From a virus: a stretch of 32,851 nucleotides of DNA. The position numbers and the translations under genes are program-made. The stretch lies in the IMG/VR virus record IMGVR_UViG_3300008448_000358, positions 1-32,851 of that record; one strand, given 5' to 3'. A model generated the notes under the pieces. It was not told the DNA's origin, searched no databases, and saw only the letters and a program-made list of their open reading frames with translations. Positions 17,015-22,803 of this stretch are shown here, piece by piece. Within the stretch, counting starts at the first letter, position 1. Each line of letters starts with the position of its first letter.

Positions 17015-17690
17015 ATCTATAAATTGTTGTATCACTTATTTTCATTTCAATTGCAATATCACCAACACTTTTTCCATTGTTATATAAATCAGCAATTTTT
17101 TGTTTATCCTGTTGAGTTAATCTTTTACCTCTTCTTCTTTTGGTTGTTATTTTTGGAAAATATGGTTGACCATCTCTTATTTCTTTCCAACCAGGTTTGG
17201 TCCAAATACCAGTCTCTTCATCATATAAATATCCCATAATCTTCATAAGTTTGAATGTACATTCTTTTTGAAATTCATCTGGATACCTATTGGGTTCAGC
17301 AAATACAAACTCGGAACCACCATTTTCTTGGCGTTGTTGTAACCTTTCCTCTCTTTCTTTTTCTACTATACAAGATTTACAACTGTGCGAATTAACTTTT
17401 CCATCTGGTTTAACATAAAATGATGTGGCTATCGGTAAATATTTCTCACATTGTTTACATAAATGATAATCAGGATTGGTTGAATAATCAATGATGTGGT
17501 CTGGTTGCAATTCTGGTACGTATGGTTGAGTGATAATTGGTTCATTGACCATTCTTCTCTTCTTTTCGTTTTTTCTGTTATAATAACATTCTGTACATTG
17601 CTTCCTAATCCTCCATTTATTTTGTGTTGAGTGAAAATATTTTAGGAATTTATCTTCTGGCTTATCAATTAAACAAATGTTACATAACAT
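16992..17690 (-). CDS. zinc-knuckle and helix-turn-helix regulatory protein
   Basis: The 232 residues contain two four-cysteine modules: C3-x2-C6 with C32-x2-C35, and C78-x2-C81 with C104-x2-C107. A C-terminal resolvase-type helix-turn-helix lies at about 191-227 (LTQQDKQKIADLYNNGKSVG, then DIAIEMKISDTTIYRYV). A very basic patch, KRRRGKR (184-190), precedes the HTH. The paired CxxC spacing recalls the zinc scaffold of HNH nucleases, but no H-N-H catalytic set is visible. I therefore read it as a DNA-binding regulator. It follows a terminator-like hairpin (17720-17754) and precedes the sigma-like gene, so it may act in the early-to-late switch. An inactive nuclease relative is the alternative. 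Confidence 0.65.
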   Translation of the reverse strand: MLCNICLIDKPEDKFLKYFHSTQNKWRIRKQCTECYYNRKNEKKRRMVNEPIITQPYVPELQPDHIIDYSTNPDYHLCKQCEKYLPIATSFYVKPDGKVNSHSCKSCIVEKEREERLQQRQENGGSEFVFAEPNRYPDEFQKECTFKLMKIMGYLYDEETGIWTKPGWKEIRDGQPYFPKITTKRRRGKRLTQQDKQKIADLYNNGKSVGDIAIEMKISDTTIYRYVSFKTH

Positions 17691-17709
17691 ATAAATAGTC
17701 TGGTTTAAA

Positions 17710-17754
17710 CAAAAAGAAAATCCCGCTGGCTAAAATGGGAAAGACCAACGGGAT
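17710..17754 (-). terminator. hairpin terminator, leftward
   Basis: Read leftward, ATCCCG (17754-17749) pairs with CGGGAT (17725-17720). After one mismatch, TGG/CCA pairs inside, and the run TTTCTTTTT follows at 17719-17711. It lies between the 61-residue gene and the zinc/HTH gene, so it could end or attenuate the first leftward transcript before the late regulators. Confidence 0.7.
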
Positions 17755-17814
17755 ATAGACGAATCAAAAATCTATTATAAATATAACCAAGAAGATTGTT
17801 GAAGTAAAGAGAAA

Positions 17815-18000
17815 TTATTCCTCTAGCACCAGTACTTCTAGTTGATTAACACCAACTGAATTAAATTTGAGGATATGTTTATCAATACTAGTTCTATTTT
17901 GTTCTGGTATTGAAAGCAACCAAATGATATAAGTATTTTTATCTTGTTGAGATAAGTTATCAAATTCAACAATTGTAATTTTATCTAGTTCTATTGTCAT
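17815..18000 (-). CDS. hypothetical 61-residue protein
   Basis: This small acidic protein starts MTIELDKITIVEFDNLSQQD and ends NQLEVLVLEE, with no recognised domain, no cysteine and no membrane segment. It is the second gene of the leftward unit, 48 bp after the DUF6291-like gene. A terminator-like hairpin follows it. The clean ATG and its placement between two real genes support coding, although its size leaves some doubt. Confidence 0.55.
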   Translation of the reverse strand: MTIELDKITIVEFDNLSQQDKNTYIIWLLSIPEQNRTSIDKHILKFNSVGVNQLEVLVLEE

Positions 18001-18048
18001 AGCTGTAGAATTTATATATATAAATATATGTAAAATAATTAAATTATT

Positions 18049-18633
18049 CTAATTGTTGAGATAAACCTTTAATAATTCTAATTCAACAGGACTATAGCAA
18101 TTATACTTTTCAATAAATTTATCAATACCTAACTTCCAAAATTCTTTCTGCCACTCTGGTATATCAACATAAATTTCATTTAACATTTCTCTTACTTCTT
18201 TTATATCATATTCCATATCTCCTTCTTCCTTCAACATATTACCTTCTTCCTTCTTCATATATCCTTCATCATATATCATATTACATATAACAGGTTGTTT
18301 TGTTTGTTTTTCAACCATTTGGTTGTTTTGTTTGTTTTTGGTTGTTTCTTCTACATCAGTTTTTTTTTGCGCGTTATTGTTTCCAACAGGTGCACCACCT
18401 TTTTTACCAGCTTCTCTTCTCTTCTCAATAGTTCTTTGTCGTTTGGTTTCATTATGATTTAACAATTCAACCACATCATTCCAAACCATCTGGTCAATCC
18501 TCGTTGGTAATTCTATTTCATTACCTTCGGTGTAGTTTATAAGATTGTTGATAAATCTTCTTAGTTCAACATCATCCATTATGTCTATATTTTTTTTCCA
18601 AGATGTGTAGAACAAAAATGTTTTCTTTTCCAT
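18049..18633 (-). CDS. DUF6291-like phage protein (possible replication role)
   Basis: The 194-residue protein is the first gene of the leftward unit. The N-terminal ~90 residues (KTFLFYTSWKKNIDIMDDVE, then EKRREAGKKGGAPVGNNNAQ) match the pattern of DUF6291-type phage proteins: an aromatic start, a small helical domain and a [KR]REAGKKGG basic motif. Some members occur near phage replication genes. The middle (about 90-120) is polar low-complexity. A Glu/Met-rich stretch with two near-copies of M-x-K-E-E-G follows, and the C-terminal ~55 residues are helical. A DNA-binding or replication-organising role is possible. Its leader contains a hairpin followed by T6, so attenuation is conceivable. 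Confidence 0.6.
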   Translation of the reverse strand: MEKKTFLFYTSWKKNIDIMDDVELRRFINNLINYTEGNEIELPTRIDQMVWNDVVELLNHNETKRQRTIEKRREAGKKGGAPVGNNNAQKKTDVEETTKNKQNNQMVEKQTKQPVICNMIYDEGYMKKEEGNMLKEEGDMEYDIKEVREMLNEIYVDIPEWQKEFWKLGIDKFIEKYNCYSPVELELLKVYLNN

Positions 18634-18643
18634 ATTATTGTTT

Positions 18644-18732
18644 AATAAAAAAGGGTCACCAAATACTCACTGTGCTTCACTTCAGCTTTCTTTGGCAACC
18701 CTAAAAATCTTTAATGTCCGTAATGTGAAGCA
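18644..18732 (-). promoter_or_regulatory. structured leader of the leftward unit (hairpin + T6, alternative pairing)
   Basis: On the leftward transcript, GGGTTGCCAAA (18701-18691) can pair with TTTGGTGACCC (18663-18653), apart from a two-base internal mismatch. TTTTTT follows at 18652-18647. A second inverted repeat, TGCTTCAC (18732-18725) with GTGAAGCA (18680-18673), places its distal arm inside the loop of the first hairpin. The two pairings would compete or form a pseudoknot. This could be an attenuator for the DUF6291-like gene (start 18633), or the dyads could be DNA operators. No clear leftward promoter of the TAnnTTTG type was found. Confidence 0.45.
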
Positions 18733-18798
18733 GGACTACTTAGATAAGTATAAGAAATTTTATCAAAAGAAAAAAATCTCAATAAATTTTTTTAAGAA

Positions 18799-18815
18799 TT
18801 TTGGAATTTCCAAAA
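18799..18815. promoter_or_regulatory. perfect 17-bp dyad, putative operator
   Basis: TTTTGGAATTTCCAAAA is a perfect palindrome around a central T. Its left arm contains the TTTG -33 element (18800-18803) of the promoter for the winged-helix gene. A bound protein would block RNA polymerase, which fits autoregulation. A related dyad lies at 19853-19868. Confidence 0.65.
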
Positions 18816-18831
18816 GTTTTGATTATATTTA
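18800..18831 (+). promoter_or_regulatory. Bacteroidota-type promoter for the rightward unit
   Basis: TTTG (18800-18803), a 20-bp spacer and TATATTTA (18824-18831) match the Bacteroidota TTTG-N19-21-TAnnTTTG form except for the last base. Transcription would start about 12 bp before the ATG at 18851. Confidence 0.6.
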
Positions 18832-18850
18832 TATTATAAACAAATTTATT

Positions 18851-19309
18851 ATGGCAATACAAATCAAATCTTATTACAAGACAACTCCGATAGCGGAGGA
18901 GATACTAGCAAAGGCTATTGCTGGTGCAAAGGACCAAGAAAACAAAATCTACCAAATATTCAAGAAGTTTGGTTGTATGACAAATTGGGATGTATATGAG
19001 GTGTACAATCAATTAATAGGTCCAATTTTACCTTCTTCTGTTGGAAGGAGTATTGATACCTTAAAGAAACAAAACATCATCTATGGAATCGGCACGATAC
19101 CTGGTGAGAATGGTAGACCAGTTACCTTGTATGAATTAAATAACGTTCTTCCTGAAGTGGTTGATAGAAAGTACAGTAATGAATTACCAAAGTCAATTAA
19201 ATTAGATTTGGTGTTAGACAAAGATGGTAACATTGATACTGAAAAGATTGTGGATAACTTGGATTTGTTATTATCAAAAATTTCTCGTAAATTTAAAATA
19301 GATTATTAA
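18851..19309 (+). CDS. winged-helix DNA-binding protein, putative regulator
   Basis: The 152-residue protein starts at the ATG at 18851 (MAIQIKSYYKTTPIAEEILA). Upstream in-frame codons back to 18638 run through the promoter and are not used. Residues ~30-95 have a winged-helix plan: helices with FKKFGCMTNWDVYEVYNQL, a recognition region (PSSVGRSIDTLKKQNIIYGI) and a beta-wing (PGENGRPVTLYELN). The C-terminal ~50 residues are acidic and helical and may dimerise. It is the first rightward gene, directly behind a promoter overlapped by a perfect 17-bp dyad, so it is a good candidate for an autoregulated repressor or early regulator. A replication-initiator winged helix is an alternative. Confidence 0.75.
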   Translation: MAIQIKSYYKTTPIAEEILAKAIAGAKDQENKIYQIFKKFGCMTNWDVYEVYNQLIGPILPSSVGRSIDTLKKQNIIYGIGTIPGENGRPVTLYELNNVLPEVVDRKYSNELPKSIKLDLVLDKDGNIDTEKIVDNLDLLLSKISRKFKIDY

Positions 19310-19327
19310 TCATTAAACACAAACAAA

Positions 19328-19549
19328 ATGGCAGACTTTCAAAAAAATCAAGGAAGCATCGAAAGACAATCAACTTTGAAAATGGTTGTAGAATATTGTA
19401 GAATGATTGGGACACCAATGACACTTCAAGAAATTGTGGGTATCACAAATGTTCTTGTAGATTATTGTCAATCTGGTTACAGTAAACAAATTGGTGAGAG
19501 ATTGCAGAAGATAGACAAACACATCTCTTCCAAATTTGAAGAATCTTAA
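19328..19549 (+). CDS. hypothetical 73-residue protein
   Basis: The protein starts MADFQKNQGSIERQSTLKMV and ends HISSKFEES. It is largely helical, with a central TPMTLQEIVGITNVLVDYCQ segment that could be a small DNA-binding or dimer helix pair, but no family is recognised. It lies 18 bp after the winged-helix gene in the same transcript, with the A-rich start context ACAAACAAA. A strong terminator follows 28 bp downstream, so these two genes form a complete early unit. Confidence 0.65.
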   Translation: MADFQKNQGSIERQSTLKMVVEYCRMIGTPMTLQEIVGITNVLVDYCQSGYSKQIGERLQKIDKHISSKFEES

Positions 19550-19576
19550 ATTCCTGTTTATCTATATATATGAATT

Positions 19577-19606
19577 GGGTGGAGTGGTGTCCACCCTTTT
19601 CTTTTT
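19577..19606 (+). terminator. rho-independent terminator after the winged-helix operon
   Basis: The arms GGGTGGA (19577-19583) and TCCACCC (19590-19596) form a 7-bp stem with a 6-base loop, followed by TTTTCTTTTT. This is a classical terminator for the two-gene rightward unit. Confidence 0.85.
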
Positions 19607-19625
19607 AATATACATTTCATATATT

Positions 19626-19706
19626 TATATTTGAGGGAAGGTTGGATACTTTTTATACAAATACTGCCATTTATTGTTTCCTTGATTTTCCGCCTTCCCT
19701 TTTTTT
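19626..19706 (+). ncRNA. candidate short transcription unit A (promoter -7 box plus long-range stem and T7)
   Basis: A TATATTTG -7 box at 19626-19633 lacks a clear -33 TTTG (TTTT is at the expected place). It is followed by GGGAAGG (19635-19641) and, 51 bases later, its complement CCTTCCC (19693-19699) with seven or more T. No reading frame of note is present. The first arm lies so close to the expected start point that the RNA may carry only part of it. It may be a small RNA, a terminator with a large loop, or chance. Confidence 0.35.
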
Positions 19707-19723
19707 ATTTCAAAATTTTTTCC

Positions 19724-19804
19724 TATATTTGTATTACTATCTTATCTTATAGATACGTAATTCAATCAACGTAACCCCCGACTATTCTTGGTTGGGGGTT
19801 TTTT
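19724..19804 (+). ncRNA. candidate short RNA unit B (promoter plus terminator)
   Basis: A TATATTTG -7 box (19724-19731) would start transcription near 19738. A strong hairpin follows: AACCCCCGAC (19773-19782) pairs with GTTGGGGGTT (19791-19800), a 10-bp stem with one G-T pair, and a T-run follows. The implied RNA is about 65 bases and ends before the next gene's own promoter at 19853. The -33 element is weak (TTTT). It could be a small regulatory RNA or just a terminator for read-through from upstream. Confidence 0.4.
19773..19804 (+). terminator. strong hairpin terminator in the 19550-19924 intergenic region
   Basis: A 10-bp stem (AACCCCCGAC/GTTGGGGGTT), an 8-base loop and TTTTTT including the last stem bases isolate the following gene from upstream transcription. 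The hairpin itself is directly visible. Confidence 0.8.
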
Positions 19805-19852
19805 ATTGATTATCAATCAGTTAGAAAAAAATCAAAAAAAAAGTTAAAATTA

Positions 19853-19884
19853 TTTGGAATATTCTAAATCTCGCCGTTACTTTG
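19853..19884 (+). promoter_or_regulatory. promoter with overlapping dyad upstream of the 154-residue gene
   Basis: TTTG (19853-19856), a 20-bp spacer and TTACTTTG (19877-19884) match the TTTG-N20-TAnnTTTG form with one mismatch. The sequence TTTGGAATATTCTAAA (19853-19868) is a palindrome with one mismatched pair. It shares the half-site TTTGGAA and the same register over -33 with the dyad at 18799-18815, so both promoters may answer to one regulator. Confidence 0.6.
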
Positions 19885-19924
19885 TGAAACAAAAACGGGG
19901 ACAGGTATCTGAACATAAAAAGTT

Positions 19925-20389
19925 ATGACACAAGTAAAAACGGATTTAACTCCAGCACAGGTGGTAATTAACACTTATCCTACGTTCACACAAATTTTTG
20001 AACACGCTCTCAAAAAGATTAGTAATCTGAAAGGTCATATGACACACAGATTTTATACGACTTTACCTGAAGAATATCGTTGGGAAGCGGTAAGTGATTT
20101 AATTGATTTGATTGTAGAACCAAGTCTTGGAAGACCATTCCATAAAACTTATGGTATTAAGGTTAATAAGAAAACAGGTTTCTCATCACAGTTACATAAT
20201 TCTGCTAAAGTTTATGATTGTAATGGTCAAATTAAACAAGTTGATGGTGACCAATTTTTAGCATTATTAAAAATTATGTCTTACAGTTGGTTAGCTATGT
20301 ATAATGATTTTCCTTATACTGATGAAATGGATGAAGCTCAAAGTAATTTCAAAGGTTCAGATTTTAAAATTTATCAAATTTTAGATTAA
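19925..20389 (+). CDS. hypothetical 154-residue early protein
   Basis: The protein starts MTQVKTDLTPAQVVINTYPT in the AAAAGTTATG context. It has helical segments and a polar middle with KVNKKTGFSSQLHNSAKVYD. There is no catalytic motif, cysteine cluster or membrane segment, and I do not recognise the family. It heads the second rightward unit, behind the dyad-covered promoter at 19853-19884, and is followed after 5 bp by the 82-residue gene. Co-occurrence with the AAA+ gene suggests a part in early DNA metabolism or host takeover, by context only. Confidence 0.65.
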   Translation: MTQVKTDLTPAQVVINTYPTFTQIFEHALKKISNLKGHMTHRFYTTLPEEYRWEAVSDLIDLIVEPSLGRPFHKTYGIKVNKKTGFSSQLHNSAKVYDCNGQIKQVDGDQFLALLKIMSYSWLAMYNDFPYTDEMDEAQSNFKGSDFKIYQILD

Positions 20390-20394
20390 TAGTT

Positions 20395-20643
20395 ATGACA
20401 AACGATGGATTAGGTCAAGGTTTGGTAAGAACCTGTATTTTACAAGGAAACAAGGTTTATTGTAAAAGAAGTGATTATGATGTTTTTGCGTCAGAATATA
20501 TTGCAAAGTCACATCATTGGATGATTAAACAAATCTTATTAAGACAACTTAAATCATCTGGTTGGATTGATAGAGTTGAGGATTTTACTGTTTCAATTTT
20601 ATCAGATGTATCATTTAATAATAAATTTGGTAAAACAAAATAA
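20395..20643 (+). CDS. hypothetical 82-residue early protein
   Basis: The protein starts MTNDGLGQGLVRTCILQGNK and contains a helical middle (YIAKSHHWMIKQILLRQLKS). No family is recognised. It lies 5 bp after the 154-residue gene and shares its AGTTATG start context. Its last codons contain the TTTG -33 element of the promoter for the next gene (20626-20629). Confidence 0.6.
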   Translation: MTNDGLGQGLVRTCILQGNKVYCKRSDYDVFASEYIAKSHHWMIKQILLRQLKSSGWIDRVEDFTVSILSDVSFNNKFGKTK

Positions 20644-20657
20644 TATTTATATCTTTG
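20626..20657 (+). promoter_or_regulatory. Bacteroidota consensus promoter for the AAA+ gene
   Basis: TTTG (20626-20629), exactly 20 bases and TATCTTTG (20650-20657) match TTTG-N19-21-TAnnTTTG at every fixed position. The expected start of transcription is about 19 bp before the ATG at 20682. This is the best promoter in the window and strong evidence for a Bacteroidota host. Confidence 0.75.
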
Positions 20658-20681
20658 TCTTTCACAATTAAAACAAAAGTT

Positions 20682-21548
20682 ATGGCAAGAATAACAAAAA
20701 AAGTTACAACAAAAAAAACAACTCCATTCTCAACTGAGTTAATGGGTTACATCAAAGAAGGTCAGATTGCAAGAAAGAAATTCTTGGACTTATCAGAAGA
20801 CTTAAAGAGAATTTCTCCAAAGGATAAATTCCCACACCATTACATTTATTCTCAAGCAGGTTTGGGTAAAAGTCATACTGTTAAGACTACCTTTGAAAAG
20901 GCTAAAATTACTAATTACGATATATTCGGTGCGGGATTATCAATTAATGGTTTAATTAATCGTTTGGCCGTTATTGTTATGAACCTTAAAAAGAACGAAC
21001 ATCATTATATTTATCTTGAAGATTGTACTTCTTTATTAAGAAAAGAAGAAGATTTGAACATCTTAAAAAATATTTTAAATGATGAAAGATGTATTTCATA
21101 TAATAAGAACCCAAGCAGAATTTTAAATGATGCAACTCCAACACAAAGAGAAGCCTTAAAACATTTTATGAGTAATTCAAATGGTATTAGAATCCCAACT
21201 GATAAACTTATCTTCATTCTTACTTCAAATAGAAAATTACCTACACAGGATGAAATTAGAACAAAGATTGATGAGGATTTATACGCATTACGTTCAAGAT
21301 TTAATACCTTTGATTTTTATATGAATCCAAGCATTATGTGGGGATATATTACAGATGTTATTATGAACACCAATGCAGTATCTAAATCTATTCCACAAAA
21401 AGTTAAGATTGATGCTTGTCAATTTATGTTTGATAATTGGTCTTCACTTAATGAACGTTCAATTAGATTTGTTCAAAAGATGATTGAAAAATACGAGAAG
21501 TATCCAAAAGAATATATTTCTAAATGGGAGTCAGAATTTAAAAAGTAA
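20682..21548 (+). CDS. AAA+ ATPase (possible replication initiator or helicase-loader type)
   Basis: The 288-residue protein starts at ATG 20682 (MARITKK), in the AAAAGTTATG context. An in-frame start at 20655 lies inside the promoter and is rejected. It shows Walker A-like SQAGLGKSHT (57-66), Walker B YIYLED (109-114), a sensor 1 segment FILTSN (178-183) and an Arg-finger-like LRSRF (203-207). A helical C-terminal lid follows. The N-terminus is basic (KKVTTKKTT). The architecture fits an AAA+ protein acting on DNA or a partner protein. As no polymerase, primase or helicase is seen, a role in recruiting host replication machinery is plausible, but a different ATPase role is possible. Confidence 0.75.
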   Translation: MARITKKVTTKKTTPFSTELMGYIKEGQIARKKFLDLSEDLKRISPKDKFPHHYIYSQAGLGKSHTVKTTFEKAKITNYDIFGAGLSINGLINRLAVIVMNLKKNEHHYIYLEDCTSLLRKEEDLNILKNILNDERCISYNKNPSRILNDATPTQREALKHFMSNSNGIRIPTDKLIFILTSNRKLPTQDEIRTKIDEDLYALRSRFNTFDFYMNPSIMWGYITDVIMNTNAVSKSIPQKVKIDACQFMFDNWSSLNERSIRFVQKMIEKYEKYPKEYISKWESEFKK

Positions 21549-21553
21549 TTATT

Positions 21554-22384
21554 GTGCCAGCAGGATTTAGAAAAGTTTATCAATATGATTTAGATGGTAA
21601 CTTTGTTGCTGAATATGAGAATATCAGTGCAGCTTCTTTTTTTATGAAAGAAAAAGCACAAAGCTTATATTTTTGTCTAAATGGAAAATATAATTTTAGT
21701 AGAGGTTTTTTTTGGTCTTTCAATTACCATATAAAATTATCTAATGAAATTTTAAATAAAATTAGAAAAAGTAAAAGTTATAAAACTTTAATTTTAAACA
21801 ATTGTAAAATATATCAATATGATTTAGATGGTAACTTTGTTGCTGAATATGATAATATTAATGTGGTCTCTAATGATGTTATCGTTAGAATGAATATAAA
21901 AAGAATTTTAGAAGGTAGATATAAAACTTCAGACAGTTACATTTGGAAAACACAATTTTTCAAAAAATTACCAAAAGAAATTCTAAATTTACATCATAGA
22001 ACAAATAAAATAGAAGTATATGTATATGACATTAATGGTAATTTTATAAAAAAATTCAATAATTTAAAAGATGTATCTGATGAATTTAAAATTAATAGAG
22101 GCACTGTTTCAAATTTATTAAACGGCATTCGTCAAAAACAATATAAAAATTATATTTTTAGAAGAGAGTATTATAAGAAATTACCAAAAGAAATTTTAAA
22201 TCAACATATTGATATTAGATTTAAAGAAATTATTCAATTTGATTTAAATGGTAAATTTATTAAAGAGTGGTCATCATTAAAAGAAATTAGAAAAAAATAT
22301 AATAATTCAAATATCGCCAGTGTTTTAACTGGTAATAGAAATAATGCTTCTGGTTTTATTTGGAAATATAAAGATAATGTTTAG
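21554..22384 (+). CDS. tandem NUMOD1-repeat protein without nuclease domain
   Basis: The 276-residue protein starts at GTG (21554), 5 bp after the AAA+ gene. It is made of four NUMOD1-like units at about 8-55, 86-132, 155-203 and 226-272. Each has a [VI]-x-x-[YF]-D-[LI]-[DN]-G-[NK]-F strand pair, a helix-turn-helix, then a LxGxR/K turn and a Y-I-W-K or F-I-W-K ending. Linkers carry a repeated KKLPKEILN. NUMOD1 modules normally confer DNA binding on HNH or GIY-YIG homing nucleases, but no nuclease motif is present. It may be a stand-alone DNA-binding protein or the remnant of a homing enzyme. Units 1 and 2 share an exact 41-bp DNA repeat, showing recent duplication. Confidence 0.75.
   Translation: MPAGFRKVYQYDLDGNFVAEYENISAASFFMKEKAQSLYFCLNGKYNFSRGFFWSFNYHIKLSNEILNKIRKSKSYKTLILNNCKIYQYDLDGNFVAEYDNINVVSNDVIVRMNIKRILEGRYKTSDSYIWKTQFFKKLPKEILNLHHRTNKIEVYVYDINGNFIKKFNNLKDVSDEFKINRGTVSNLLNGIRQKQYKNYIFRREYYKKLPKEILNQHIDIRFKEIIQFDLNGKFIKEWSSLKEIRKKYNNSNIASVLTGNRNNASGFIWKYKDNV
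21578..21618 (+). repeat. 41-bp exact direct repeat, copy 1 (NUMOD1 unit 1)
   Basis: Identical to 21812-21852, exactly 234 bp (78 codons) downstream in the same frame. It encodes the YQYDLDGNFVAEY strand pair. Confidence 0.9.
21812..21852 (+). repeat. 41-bp exact direct repeat, copy 2 (NUMOD1 unit 2)
   Basis: Second copy of the repeat at 21578-21618. The sequence around it has diverged, so selection or gene conversion may hold the strand pair constant. Confidence 0.9.
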
Positions 22385-22416
22385 GGTTTCTGTGTCATAA
22401 CTTTCCTTAAACAATC

Positions 22417-22441
22417 AAGGGTCCTTTTTAGGACCCTTTTT
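22417..22441 (+). terminator. terminator between convergent units
   Basis: AAGGGTCC (22417-22424) pairs with GGACCCTT (22431-22438) around a 6-base loop, followed by TTT on the plus strand. It lies between the end of the rightward unit (22384) and the end of the leftward unit (22468). Its minus-strand tail is weaker, so it serves the rightward unit best. Confidence 0.8.
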
Positions 22442-22467
22442 CAATTGTGTTTGGTTATACGTTTAGT

Positions 22468-22803
22468 TTACGATTCTCTCCACTTAGAATAACAGATAGC
22501 TGCACTCTGCTCGCTACCATATTCATCATACAATTCACTTATACATCTTGATACGAATGTTTGTTCATCTTCACCACCTTCAGGAGAAGGAACGGGAAAC
22601 CCTTCTTTAACTACCTTTGACGCTTCTAATGGTACACAATTTGGAACCTCTCTTCCATCAACAATCTTTGTACCCACTTGGACATAATCTTCCCAACAAG
22701 GGTCGTTTTCATCTTTTTCTAATGGTGCATATTCGCTTGGTTTTGCATCAGATAAATTTAACTTTATCTTTCTTACCAGATTAAATCTTTCGTTCTTGTT
22801 CAT
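22468..22803 (-). CDS. small Cys-containing protein at the end of the leftward operon
   Basis: The 111-residue acidic protein has a CWEDYVQVGTKIVDGREVPN-CVP block (Cys36, Cys56) and a C-terminal FVSRCISELYDEYGSEQSAA-ICYSKW block (Cys87, Cys104). Both blocks occur widely in phage head-associated proteins and protease tails. The function is unknown; a virion-associated role is inferred from the operon. It overlaps the upstream gene by ATGA. It is the last gene of the ~29-kb leftward unit. Confidence 0.6.
   Translation of the reverse strand: MNKNERFNLVRKIKLNLSDAKPSEYAPLEKDENDPCWEDYVQVGTKIVDGREVPNCVPLEASKVVKEGFPVPSPEGGEDEQTFVSRCISELYDEYGSEQSAAICYSKWRES

Noticed and set aside
16992-17690. HNH endonuclease call for the zinc/HTH protein
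   Set aside because: The CxxC pairs fit the zinc scaffold, but no H-N-H catalytic residues lie between them, and the C-terminal HTH argues for a regulator.
18653-18701. tRNA-like fold in the divergent region
   Set aside because: Only one outer stem forms. There are no D, anticodon or T arms and no CCA-proximal pattern.
18638-18850. N-terminal extension of the winged-helix gene from a TTG codon
   Set aside because: It would run through the leader hairpin, the operator and the promoter. The ATG at 18851 is correctly placed behind the promoter.
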